64,000 nt of DNA from Flaveria trinervia. Its lineage: Eukaryota > Streptophyta > Magnoliopsida > Asterales > Asteraceae. This document shows, one piece after another, positions 33,590-44,110 of the stretch. Position numbers and translations under genes: made by a program. Every line of letters starts with the position of its first letter. Position 1 is the stretch's first letter. The stretch is from the NCBI GenBank assembly GCA_025506515.1, contig CM046445.1:1514131-1578130 (forward strand), written 5' to 3'. A model generated the notes under the pieces. It worked only from the letters and a program-made list of their open reading frames with translations. It was not told the DNA's origin and ran no database searches.

Positions 33590-34260
33590 TTTGTTGTTGC
33601 TATTTTTTGAGATGTTACACGTTAGGGGTAGGAAGATCGATGAGCCCTTCGATGTAAGAATTGCTATTAGTAAGTCTACCAGGTTACCTAATGCCTTAGA
33701 GGATTGCACGATAGAATTGAGAGAGAGCGCTTGTTCCTGCTAGGTTGTTCAAGACAGACATAGGTAGGTAGACATGCATCTCCGGGTGAGTGATCAGTAA
33801 TCTATGACTCAAACCCCAAGTTTTGCAAGAAGATGGATTGCTTAACCGTGCACAACCAAGAGTTCGGTGACAACCTACGACAATGAAGTATGAGGAAGGC
33901 TTCGACCAGGAAAGCGGATTGCTTGGTTTGGAGTCGAGTAAAGCTAGTACTAAAGTGTAGAGGGTCATTCCTAGTTGTTGCTTAGGTAGGAGAAGTGACA
34001 CATCGACTGGAGCTACCCGATGAGTTAAGTGGAATTCATCTGATGTTCCAGGCGTCTCGTCTAAGAAAGAGCTCAACCGATGAGGATATGATCATGCTAC
34101 TAGAGAATACTGAGATGAACAGAGTATCCAACCACGAGGAGCAACTGGTGACCATTACTAATAAGAAGAAGAGAATAGGCTAAGGAGGATGATAGTTTTA
34201 CTTGTGCGGGTGCAGTGAAGCCTAAAAGGATCTAAGTTTAAATGCGAGATCAAAGAAGAG
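33590..34260 (+). pseudogene. pol: Residual pol of element B: protease scrap joined to integrase C-terminus
   Basis: Near 33610-33730 a frame resembling the C-terminal half of a gypsy protease is visible (Ser-Thr-Arg-Leu-Pro-Asn-Ala, then Asp-Cys-Thr-Ile-Glu-Leu). Only about 250 nt later the integrase C-terminal segment begins (Leu-Pro-Asp-Glu-Leu-Ser-Gly-Ile-His near 34010, then Arg-Leu-Arg-Lys), followed by a broken chromodomain-like stretch to about 34280. RT, RNase H and the integrase core are missing. Confidence 0.65.
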
Positions 34261-34294
34261 GTGAGACAGTGTTACCCACAACTGTTCGAGAAGA

Positions 34295-34335
34295 GACAAG
34301 TTTGGGGGACGAAACCTCTTTAAGGGGGGTAGACT
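34295..34335 (+). other. Polypurine tract of element B
   Basis: TTTGGGGGACGAAACCTC and AAGGGGGGTAGACT immediately precede the 3' LTR start TGTAACACC at 34336, the position of the plus-strand primer. Confidence 0.85.
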
Positions 34336-37120
34336 TGTAACACCCCGAATTTCTATCTAAACGGAAAGAAAAGAAAAGTAAATAGAAGGAATAGAAATTA
34401 TTCACAAGTGGAGGGGAATAAAGTGTACAAAGTCAAAACCTTATTACTTTAAGGTTTAAAGGGGGCATTGGTTGCCCATTTCTTCTTCTTCTTCTTCAAT
34501 CGGCTGAAAAGAAGAAAGAAGAGAGAGAATCCCCCGTTCTAGAGACAGAAAGTGGAAGAAGCAGCTTCAAAGGTAAGTCTTCTCTTATTTGAGCTTGGTT
34601 TCAGCTGGGTTTCGAGTTCTTAACCGAAGTTCTGGATGTTCAGTGTTTGTTTTCTGGATTCAAGAGCTGAATCGAAGGTGGGTCTCGAACTTGAAGTGTG
34701 TTGCTTAAAGGCTGCACAAGGTGAGTTTCTAGAACCCCTCTTTTACTGATTTTTCAACTGATTTGGGGCTATTATGCATACTAAGTAAACATTTTGAAAG
34801 AAACCCGTGGGTTTACAGCGTTATATTAAAAATGATGTATGTATGTATGTATGTTATAGTACTGATTATGGGTTAGTGATAATGTATAGCATGCTTAGAT
34901 GACCTTAGTATGTTAGATCTGTGTTTGGGTATGATTAGAATGATAATCGGGTGATGTTGATAACATAGAAAAGATTTCAGTGTGTTCTAATGAACATGAA
35001 CAGTGGTCCATGCGCATAGAGGTGGCTAATGCGCCCAAACAGTGGCCCATGCACCCAGCATGAGAGGCCAGATGCCTAAGTGTTGGCCATACGCCCAAGA
35101 GTGGGTCATGCGCCTAAATAGTGGCCTACGTGCCCAGCATGTGGCCATGCGTCTAAGTGTTGGCCATGCGCCCAAGGGTTGGCCATGCTCCTAAACTGTG
35201 GCCCATGCGCCTAAGTATTGCCATGCGCCCAAGTGTTGGCCATGCGCCTGAATAGTGCCCATGCACCCAAGCAATTGAAACGGCTAAGTGTTGGTAATGC
35301 GCCTGAATAGGTGCCATGCGCCTGGACAGGGCAGAATGCCCAAATAGTGTCCATGCGCCCAGACTGTTTTACACTTAGAATTTTTATGCCCATGCGCCTG
35401 GAAGGTCCCATGCGCCTAATTTGGACTTATGGTTTTCTAAGTGTTTTAAGGGGTATTATGGGGAGATAGGCCTAGTTATGATGTGATGGCTTATATTTGA
35501 TGTGTGTTATGCATGTATGATGTGCATGTATTGGTGATGGTGTATGTTTATGTTTATGTATATGTTCCTTATTATGTATGTATGTCTTCCCTTGGCTTTG
35601 TGTTGAACGTTAATGAATGTAATGAAAGTATTATGTAAAGTAAAGTGGAAGATAATGAAAAGAGGAACGTAATGAATAAATGCATGCATGAATAAATGAA
35701 TAAAAGAGAAAGTATAGAAAGGCTTGCAAGCACATGTATGAGGTGAGACACTCTGTGTCGCAACAGACTCGAATGAGGTCCTTGTCGCGTATCCCGGTAC
35801 TGTGTTAGTCTTCGGACATGAGTCGGGGGTTTGTGAGTAGGCCCCAGCACAGGTATCAGTCTTCGGACATGAGTTAGGGGTATTGCATGGACAGGATACA
35901 GATCGCGTACTCCGGTATTGTGTCAGTCTTCAGACATGAGTCGGGGGTTTGTGAGCAGGCCCCGACACAGTTTCAGTCTTCGGACATGAGTCGGGGGTAT
36001 TGCATGAGACAGGATACAGATCGCGTACTCCAGTACTGTGTCAGTCTTCAGACATGAGTCGGGGGTTTGTGAGCAGACCCCGGCACAATATCAGTCTTCG
36101 GACATGAGTCGGGAGTATTGCATAGGACGAAAGTGACGGATGATGAGATCCGTGTCGCGTATCCCGATACTGTGTCAGTCTTCGGACATGAGTCGGGGGT
36201 TTGTTTATCAGGTCCCGGCACAGTATCAGTCTTCGGACATGAATCGGGGATATTGCATGAGACGAGATAATGAGGTGAGCGACTTTGTGTTGCAACAGAC
36301 TCAGATAGAGTTCAATCCCTGTGATTGACTCATATGGGATCTTTGTCGCGTATCCCGATGTTGTGTCAGTCTTTGGACATGAGTCGGGGGTTTGTGAGCA
36401 GGCCCGGGCACAACATCAGCTTTCGAGCATAAGTCGGGGATATTGGACGAGACAAGATTCGAGTAATAAAGAGTAATGAGCAAAGAGATGAATGAACGTT
36501 AATGAATTAACGTAATAAAGTACTAAACATGATCCTTGTCATTCGACCTCAGTAATCGTGGCTGAGTGCCACGAAGAGGGTAAAGTCTGACTGGATCTAG
36601 AAAGAGAAGTGAACAATAATGAAATACGTTGAACGAACGAAGGTAATGAACGTAATGACGAAGATAATAATGATATTATCTGTATGTACGTATGATGCAT
36701 GATCACGAACGATTGTAAAGTATAGAATGATTTGAAATAAAGTAAAGAACGGTTTTAACAGAGAAAAGTATGTTTTATTATAAATGTAGAACTCAACGGT
36801 TTTAACAGAGAAAAGTATGTTTTATTATAATTGTAGAACTCACTCAGCGTCGCTGACTTTTGTATGCATGATAGTTGGCAGGTATTTGTTGATGCTGAGG
36901 AGTTGCAAGCATGGATGCATAAGCTACTAGGAGCATTTTGAGGCTGGCATCCGTATTTTGACATGTCATTGTATTTTGAGATGAAAACGAACGTTGTAAA
37001 TGATATGTTTTTAGTTATTAATGAAAGATTTAAATTCCGCTACAAAATATACGTACGCTTTAAAATGTTTTAAGTGCAATAAATGACCAACTGTGAGATG
37101 CCCGGGAACGGGGCCTTACA
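34336..37120 (+). repeat. 3' LTR of element B
   Basis: Matches the 5' LTR along its length, with both tandem zones kept (about 35000-35420 and 35800-36430). It carries an extra direct duplication of about 51 nt near 36748-36845 (AACGGTTTTAACAGAGAAAA occurs twice), absent from the 5' copy. It ends GGGGCCTTACA. Confidence 0.9.
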
Positions 37121-38639
37121 GATATTTAACAAAAGGAAAACAATTATATCTTTTCTTGTAATAAATAAAAAAGAATACATTTATATTTTATATAAGATAT
37201 GAAGGAGAAAGTATTTATAATAATTTGAAGTATTTAGCTATAAATTTGGAATAAAGTTTTATAACTAAACAAAATTAACACGTTTTTATCAATAATTTAA
37301 AAGCAACGTTTGAACCCATAATAATTTATTTTTTACTATTTACAATTCATAAAATAACCAAAAGTAATCCTTGTTAAAAAATTTAAAAAAATTTATTTAA
37401 TTGTTTAAATTTTAGAAAATATATATAAAAAAATTGATTTGTTGCTTTTACAAATATTTAGAGTTTACAAAATCCATTTTTATGTTTATTAAAATATTTT
37501 AGAACTTTGTTTTGGGCTAAAAGCCCTAAAAAATTCCATGAAGGTCCCCGGGTTCGAACCCAAGGATATAGCCGTGAGTTTTTATTGCTCCCGAAATCTT
37601 ATAAACCTTTATTGCAAGCCATACCCAAATCCACATGAACCCTAGATTCAAATCTATTCCAAATTGAAGCACCAAATGATGTTATTAATCGAATTAACCA
37701 TGGGGCTTTTGTTCCCCATGTAATTTCGAGCAGATAGATGTGTTCACTTACTTGATTTGAATTCGAATTGTTACAAAAGACACCAAGAACAGGTCGCGAG
37801 TGTCTTGTGTCTAAACGATGATCAAACGTCAATGTTAATCAAATTAAACTTAAGGATAGTTTCGAATGATGTTAAAGACTAAAAAGCCTCTACCAATTTC
37901 AGGTTCCGAAGTCCCGAAGGTAGTGTTCAAGTGTGTAGCAGGTCGCGATAAAAGGGGGTAATCGAAGGGGAGATTGTGTTTGTTTCAGGTGAAATTGGAA
38001 ACAATAATCACTTAGGAATAGTTGGATGATTGTGTAGGTTCGTTTAATTAGATTATAATTATTGTTTAATGCTCGAACGGCTAGAGAGTTCAAGGCTACA
38101 GTTACCCTCTCGTTTTGGCTTCGTAACCGGAATTTAAATGTGATTTAATGCTTACATGATCGAAACGGTTGCTCGAAGGTTTTGGGACCGGTTTCAGGTT
38201 GTAGAATCGTCGGATTTTGAGGGATAAAGGTGGCCGGAGCATCGCCGGAGAGTTAGCCGGCAATTGGCCGGAAAATCGGGGAAAAAAGGTGGGGGTTTGG
38301 GTTTTTAATAATTTACACATTTAGTCCCTGCAGTTTGTTTTTATTATTTTATGCACAAATCTTGCATTTAAAGTTTTAAAAATAACAATTTAATCTCCTA
38401 ACTTAATTGTTTTAAGTTTTAGTTAATATAATTCTCATTATTATTATTAGTATTACAATTATCAATTTTATTGTTATTATTAATATTATTATTGTTATCA
38501 TTATTATTTAATTAACTTAGAAACTTTAAATTAAACAAGGAATCATACATAAATAGCCCACCAAGTTTCATAAAGAGCATAAATAGACCTTATAAGAATT
38601 AACAAAATTAACTTTTAATTAACAAAAATACAAGATGTA
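37121..38639 (-). repeat. Element A LTR, right piece
   Basis: Continuation of the LTR interrupted by element B. It includes a CCGGAGCATCGCCGGAGAG stretch near 38235, an ATTTAGTCCCTGCAGTTTG word near 38320 and a TTATTATTA-rich segment near 38430-38510. It stops where the reversed polypurine tract begins. The expected terminal CA (TG on the minus strand) reads TA at 38638-38639, probably a C-to-T change. The GGTTCGAACC word at 37551 lies here. Confidence 0.7.
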
Positions 38640-38680
38640 TAGTCTCCCCAACTTAAAAGAATTTCGTCCCGAAATTAATA
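38640..38680 (-). other. Polypurine tract of element A
   Basis: On the minus strand AATTTCGGGACGAAATTC is followed by TTTTAAGTTGGGGAGACTA, the chromovirus-type plus-strand primer, directly next to the LTR. It sets the orientation of element A. Confidence 0.85.
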
Positions 38681-38689
38681 AAAATGAAA

Positions 38690-39180
38690 CTATACAAATA
38701 AAAACGGGTACTTTTTCTTCATATGCTCTTCATGCTCCCAAGTGAATTCAGCGCCACGCTTATTCTCCCAACGAACCTTGACGATTGGGGTTGTTGTGGT
38801 TCTAGTCTTCTTCATAATGCGGTCTATGATCTCAACAGGTTTCTCGACAAAATGCAATGACTCGTCAATCTGGATGTCTTCCAATGGGACATGCCGAATT
38901 TCGTCAGCCAAACACTTTCTCAAATTTGAGATGTGGAACATAGGATGAACTCCACTAAGGTCAAAAGATATTATAAGCCACTTTCCCAATCCTTATCAGG
39001 ATTTTGAAAGGTCCTACAAATCTTGGAGCCAGTTTACCCTTCTTTACAAAGCGAACCACACCTTTCCACGGTGAAACCTTAAGAAGAACCATCTCCCCAA
39101 CTTGGAATTCCAATGGCTTACGTCGCTTATCAGCATAGCTCTTTTGTCGACTTCTCGCCACTTCAAGGTTCCTGTGGATG
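38690..39180 (-). pseudogene. pol: Integrase C-terminal domain and chromodomain, element A
   Basis: The minus-strand frame at 38690-38989 has Ser-Asn-Leu-Arg-Lys-Cys-Leu, then the chromodomain: Val-Glu-Lys-Pro-Val-Glu-Ile, Ile-Val-Lys-Val-Arg-Trp and Phe-Thr-Trp-Glu-His-Glu. It ends Lys-Tyr-Pro-Phe-Leu-Phe, the usual C-terminus of Tekay/Del pol, so the chromodomain is essentially complete. Upstream, 38961-39161 holds Tyr-Ala-Asp-Lys-Arg-Arg-Lys-Pro and Ser-Pro-Trp-Lys-Gly-Val in another frame. The two frames overlap, so a frameshift lies near 38970-38990. Confidence 0.85.
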
Positions 39181-40000
39181 ATAGAAACTTTATCGGTCGT
39201 CTCTTGTATAGTTCAGGATCAGTGATGAAGTTTTCACCAATGTCGGTCCAACAGACCGGTGAACGACATTTACGACCATAAAGTGCTTCGAATGGTAACT
39301 ATTGTTATACTAAAATTCTGCGAGCGGTAGATGCGTATTCCAATCACCACCAAAGTCAAGAACACAAAGGCGTAGCAAATCCTCCAAGGTTTGGATCGTT
39401 CGCTCGGTTTGACCATCAGTTTGAGGATGGTAAGCTGTGCTTAGATCTAGTTGTTGTACCCAACAGTTCTTGCATAGAAGACCAAAAATACGAAGTGAAA
39501 CGAGCATCTCGGTCGGATATGATGTGCAGAGGTACCTCATGACGACTTACAATCCCATCAACGTATATACGAGCCAACCTTGATGTCTTGTAAGTGTCAC
39601 GTACGGGTATAAAATGTGCCAGTTTGGTCAATCGGTCAACGATCACCCATATGCTATCATGTCCTCGAGAGGTTCGGGGTAGTTTAGTTATGAAGTCTAT
39701 GGATATGTGTTCCCACTTCCACATAGGGATCTTGGGTTGCTCAAGTAATCCACTTGGACGTTGATGTTCGGCTTTAACCTTCGTACACGTGAGTCACTTA
39801 GCTACATAAGTCACTATATCCTTCTTCATTCCAGGCCACCAATATTGACTACGTAGATCCATGTACATTTTATCGGAACCAGGATGAATAGAATATCGAG
39901 TTTGATGAGCCTCGTTCATGATAAAGGTACGAAGATTATCGCGATTTGAAACCCAAATTCGATTTGCAAAGTACATCAATCCATTGGGTTTCGTTTCAAT
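39181..40000 (-). pseudogene. pol: Integrase core and zinc domain, element A
   Basis: Reading on the minus strand from 40000: the His-His-Cys-Cys zinc domain (Glu-Ala-His then Ser-Ile-His-Pro-Gly near 39900, followed by the Cys pair near 39790), Trp-Trp-Pro-Gly-Met, then the core with Trp-Lys-Trp-Glu (39720), Asp-Phe-Ile-Thr-Lys-Leu-Pro-Arg and Ile-Ser-Asp-Arg-Asp-Ala-Arg-Phe (near 39525). Thr-Ala-Tyr-His-Pro-Gln-Thr-Asp-Gly lies near 39420 after a frameshift. Motifs are well kept but frames are broken at about 39790, 39450 and 39300. Confidence 0.85.
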
Positions 40001-40218
40001 CGGATTAAAAGATTATGCTCCAGCTCATCCTTCATTCTTCCTTCTTGTTGCACCATTTGTTGAGCCTCCATAATACTAGACTCGATGTCACTATCTATTC
40101 TTAAGTTTTGCAACAGTACAGTAGTCTCGTTGACATCTAGTCGAATCTCAGTATCAAACTCACCCAAAGTGTCAAACCATTTTCGTCGATTGCGAATTTC
40201 TTAGAATGAGATCATCTT
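40001..40218 (-). pseudogene. pol: RNase H-integrase linker, element A
   Basis: A minus-strand frame of 63 codons (39976-40167), rich in Glu, Asp and Gln, matches the poorly conserved linker before the integrase zinc finger in this lineage. A stop near 40170 separates it from the last codons before the element C insertion at 40218. The same gene resumes across element C at 52874. Confidence 0.6.
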
Positions 40219-41076
40219 TGTTGGATCAAGAAGAAGGCTGGTGCAACCAAAACCAATTCACTTAAACAATTTTGGTACTACATGCAAGGGCTTCCGAAGC
40301 TTAGCATGGAACTTCCGAAGGTTGTAGAGTTCTTCCGAAGACAAAGTGAAAGATAAACTTCCGAAGACAGAACTCTACTTCTGAAGCAAAGAACATGCTT
40401 CCGAAGTTCAAGTCTTTGAAGAAAAGCCTGAAGACTACTTCCGAAGTATGATGATAAGAATAAGTCTCCAAGCCTTGGAAGAAGCAGCCTCTTCCGAACT
40501 ATAAGTGGCTTCGGAAGTACTTACTCTTCCGAAGCCATTAAACCTTCGGAAGACACTGCTATGAACCAGTGGACACAAGTATGGTCTCTGACACTCCACT
40601 GCAGACCTCTGATACTGTATGGCGTTTTCTCAAAGAGCCATGCAGTTGACCATACTTTATTCCACTATTCACCTTTTTATGATAGTACAAGTTACCAACT
40701 TTAGTTGGTGACAAAAGGTAAGTCTGGGACATGTCCTGACTACCAAATCTCAGATAAGACTTTATCCGAGATACCTTAATCTACAATCTTGTAGTATAGA
40801 CTTTAGCTATAGGATCCCAGCTAGTATCAAAGTATATCCGGCTATAGGTAGTATTATATATAAGTTCTCTTTGTAACTCATTCCACACTGCTTGTAAGAG
40901 TCATGTATTATTGAGTTGAGAAGCAATATATAAAAATACCTTGAAAATTACTTCTTGTGTTCTGTATTACTCTCTATATTATGATCAACTCTTACTGATT
41001 CTATCCTTACCTGAGTGTTGTTCTAGGTGAGTTAGAGAGAAAAACATTGTGTTAAGTGACAAACATCGATCTTGCA
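40219..41076 (+). repeat. 5' LTR of element C
   Basis: Holds nine exact copies of the imperfect palindrome CTTC(C/G)GAAG between 40291 and 40552 (starts 40291, 40312, 40332, 40358, 40398, 40438, 40509, 40526, 40544) plus degenerate ones. A TATATATAAG word near 40855 may be the LTR TATA box. It ends CTTGCA before the primer site. Confidence 0.93.
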
Positions 41077-41078
41077 AT

Positions 41079-41092
41079 TGGTATCGGAGCTT
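41079..41092 (+). other. Primer-binding site of element C
   Basis: TGGTATCGGAGCTTC follows the LTR terminus after two bases. It is the initiator-Met primer sequence with one change (A to G) from the usual TGGTATCAGAGC. Confidence 0.85.
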
Positions 41093-41168
41093 CTCAGGCT
41101 CTTGATTGCATGATCTAACCATCCAAATCAACCCGTTTTTCACTCCTCCCTCAACCCACTCACTCAAA

Positions 41169-43805
41169 ATGGCCCTTAACAAGTTCGAGGTAGAGATGGG
41201 AACCATGACAAAGGCTCCTATCATTACTCTTGAAAATTTTCGGTCTTGGAGTAGGAGAATGGAAGGCTTCATCAGATACCAAGACAGCAAGATGTGGAAC
41301 TCCATTGTCAATGGCATGTACAAGCCAAAGGTGGCATCACCTGGTGGAAACGGTGCCATGATAGAAAAGGCTGTAGAGGATTACTCTAATGAAGACAGAA
41401 AGAAGATAGACATCGACAACAATGCTATGACCATTCTTATGACTGCAATACCGAACTCCATCATGGTGGGATTCGAGCATTGCACGACTGCCAAAGAATT
41501 GTTTGATGCACTTGCTCAGATGTACTCGAGCTCCAATGACTCGAAGAAGGACTCGCTGAAGCAGCAGTTTGAGAACTTCACTCATATTGCTGGAGAGACT
41601 CTCAGTCAGCAGTACTTCAGGTACATGGATCTTATCTCTTCTCTTCAGTCTGTGACGATCACACCCGAACTTAAAGATCTTACTAGAAAGTTCACGAGTG
41701 CTCTTCCAAACGAGTGGACATTCTAGTGTGTCTCTATAAAGAGGACAGAGAACTTGAACACTCACACCATGACTGAACTCTATGGCATCCTTGATGGATA
41801 GCGCCTAGAGATGGAAAGTAAGAAGGGCCACCACACAAGAAGATCCATGAGTCTTCCTGCTAGGAACGCTTTAATGGTTGCTGAAGGCTCATTACCCCCA
41901 CAACCTCAGCATTACCTAACCTACTAGCAGCCATCCTGCTCTCCTGGACCATACATCACTTTCCCTGAGACTCCAAGGTCTCAACAGGCTCAACACAACT
42001 CCTTTCTAGAAAGTTGTGCCTTTGTCTCAAGAAGTGGACACTCAGGTGATTTTCAATACTGCTTTGATGATCTTGAGTGTTTCGGTCCAGATGATGTATA
42101 GTACGTGGACTTTGTCCAACAGATGGCTCTTTTAACTTATAGAGCGAAGAAGTTCTTTAAGAGAACTGGAAGGCATTTCCCTCAAAATCCAACTGCCAGC
42201 AAGTTTGGGTTTGACAAGACCAAGGCAAAGTGTTGCAACTGTAACCAACTGGGTCACTTTGCAAGGGAATGCAAGGCTCCCAAGACCAATCCGGAAACCC
42301 CACAGGCCTCCACACATCCCTCAACCTCAAAGCCCATTGAGAAGTCAACTAAAACAGCCGCAATGGCTCAAGTAGTTGACTGGAGCTTCATGGTACAGGA
42401 TGTGACTCCTGCTCAAGCTCTCATGGCCGGAACAGACGATGCCCAGGTATATGTACATCTCTGCACTCCAGCATGTATAGCTAAAGTTAAACTTTATTAG
42501 GATTACAATATGGAAATCAGATCTGATATTGACTCTTTGAACATTTTAAAATCTGATTTTAAAAGAGCTGAATCTGACTATCAAAATAAAATTGAGGAGT
42601 TAGAGAAAACTGTTTCTCTTTTAAAACATGAACCCACCAACTACAAGACTCAAATCAAGGATCTGATATCCAAATTGTCTGAGGCTCAAGCCCAGCTTGT
42701 CATTATTGAGGCTCAAGCCAGGAAGCATGCTATTTCTAAGCAGAACTTCCAAGCTATTCTTGCATCATCCTCCCATTCCAAACTCTGTTATCAGAACAAA
42801 AGAGGGTTTGGAACCAATGAAATTGCTCCACCATAATCCTATGAGTCTATTAGACTATCTAGATGTGGTACTAAGGAGCAAGAGGTTCCAACTGCTGACC
42901 CTTCCTCACTAGAGTTGAAGGATGAAGCAACAATAGTGGCCACCACAGGGAAGGAACAGGTAGATGTACCCATCTCCTCATGTGAAGATCAAATTCTAAC
43001 CACTAAGGCCAGAAGAAGCGGAGATAAAGCTGCTAGAAGAACTGCTAAGAAGGTGGTTGAGTCCAAGCTAAAGATTGACCCTAAGCAAAAAGGTGTCTTT
43101 ATCTTAGTTGGATTCCAAGTGTTAGGTACTTCTGATTCAGGAAAGGAGTGTAATACCAGCATTCCTGTCCTACCAAAGGATCAGAATTTGAAGGGAAAAG
43201 TTGCTAATGAAGAAAAGAAGCCCAAGAAACAGCAACCCTCTCATTCACAAAAGACTAACATTGCATGCATAATGTGTGGTCTGCAAAACCACATGGCAAA
43301 AGATTGTTACTATAATCCTGCAAGCTCACAGTATGCAAATAATGTTAGAAAAGAAGGAGTTGAAGAAGGTTTCACATTTGGACCTTTTCAAATGGTTCAA
43401 GTGATGAAAAAGGGAAAGCTAGTTTCTGAAGCCAGGTTGCTTTCGGAAGAAACTCTTTCTTCCGAAGGGAAAATGGCTTTGGAAGCAAAAGCTACTAGGG
43501 TCCAAAAGAACAAGAAAGCTCCCTTGAAACCATCTCAGAAGAAGACTGCTTCGGAAGAAAAGGTGGTGAAGGCTTCTTCCGAAAAGAAAGAAGCTTCGGA
43601 AGATGGCCATGCGGCAAAAGCCTCAACAAGCTCATCTTCCAAGATCAACCAAAGGGTGGACTGGAAGATCAAGGAAGATGTTGCAGCCCAAACCTATTCT
43701 TCAAAGACCTCTATTAAACCCCCATGCATATCTTTTGGTTCAATTATGTCATTATCTTTGGAAGAACCTAAGACCAGCAAGGCTTGGGCTTCCAAACAAA
43801 AATAA
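41169..43805 (+). pseudogene. gag: gag pseudogene of element C, long frame with TAG/TAA stops
   Basis: From ATG 41169 one frame runs about 880 codons to 43805, broken only by stops at 41724, 41799, 41925, 42099, 42498 (all TAG) and 42834 (TAA). The copia gag core lies at 41220-41720 (Phe-Arg-Ser-Trp-Ser-Arg-Arg-Met-Glu near 41240; Lys-Glu-Leu-Phe-Asp-Ala-Leu near 41495). A first zinc knuckle Cys-Cys-Asn-Cys-Asn-Gln-Leu-Gly-His lies near 42230. A coiled-coil-like Glu/Lys segment spans 42510-42760. A second knuckle Cys-Ile-Met-Cys-Gly-Leu-Gln-Asn-His..Cys lies near 43265. A Lys/Ala/Ser-rich tail follows, with CTTCCGAAG words at 43450-43610. A second knuckle this far downstream is unusual for copia gag. 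Confidence 0.85.
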
Positions 43806-44110
43806 CATACTCATCTTATGTGCAGGGACATCCATATGACAAGAACAACAATGTCTGAATTGTAGATAGTGGATGCTCCAGGCACATAACAGAGAACAGA
43901 TCTCTCCTTCAACAGTTTCAGAACTATGATGGAGGTCCTGTCCAATTTGGAGGTGAGGCCGGAGGATATAGTTCTGGCACAGGGAGTATATCCAATTGTA
44001 AATTAAAGGTTGACAAAGTACACTTTGTCAAACAGCTTGAACACAATCTGTTAAGTGTTTCTCAGTTCTATGATCAAAAGCACCAATGCTTTTCACAGAA
44101 CATGAGTGCA
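43806..44110 (+). pseudogene. pol: Aspartic protease domain of element C
   Basis: The active-site loop Ile-Val-Asp-Ser-Gly-Cys-Ser-Arg-His near 43859-43885 is intact and matches copia proteases. A TGA stands just before it where copia proteins have Trp. The frame differs by one from gag; the shift lies in the A run near 43796-43803, so a single-base indel is the likely cause. Leu-Leu-Ser-Val-Ser-Gln near 44050 marks the domain's C-terminal part. Confidence 0.8.

Larger units (their letters stand above)
29229..37120 (+). mobile_element. Element B: Ty3/gypsy retrotransposon with most of pol deleted
   Basis: LTRs of 2636 bp (29229-31864) and 2785 bp (34336-37120) begin TGTAACACCCCGAATT and end CCTTACA or CTTTACA. 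Flanks GTTAT/GATAT differ by one base. The internal region of only 2.5 kb has a primer site, gag, a protease scrap, an integrase tail and a polypurine tract. About 3 kb of RT, RNase H and integrase expected for this lineage is absent, so it could only move with help from a related element. Confidence 0.9.

Noticed and set aside
37540..37570. GGTTCGAACC, a tRNA T-arm/B-box-like word
   Set aside because: No A box, anticodon arm or acceptor pairing can be placed upstream at the right distance. It lies inside the element A LTR, so a tRNA or intact SINE is not supported.
40285..40555. CTTCCGAAG copies read as heat-shock elements
   Set aside because: Heat-shock elements need two bases between TTC and GAA; here there is one.
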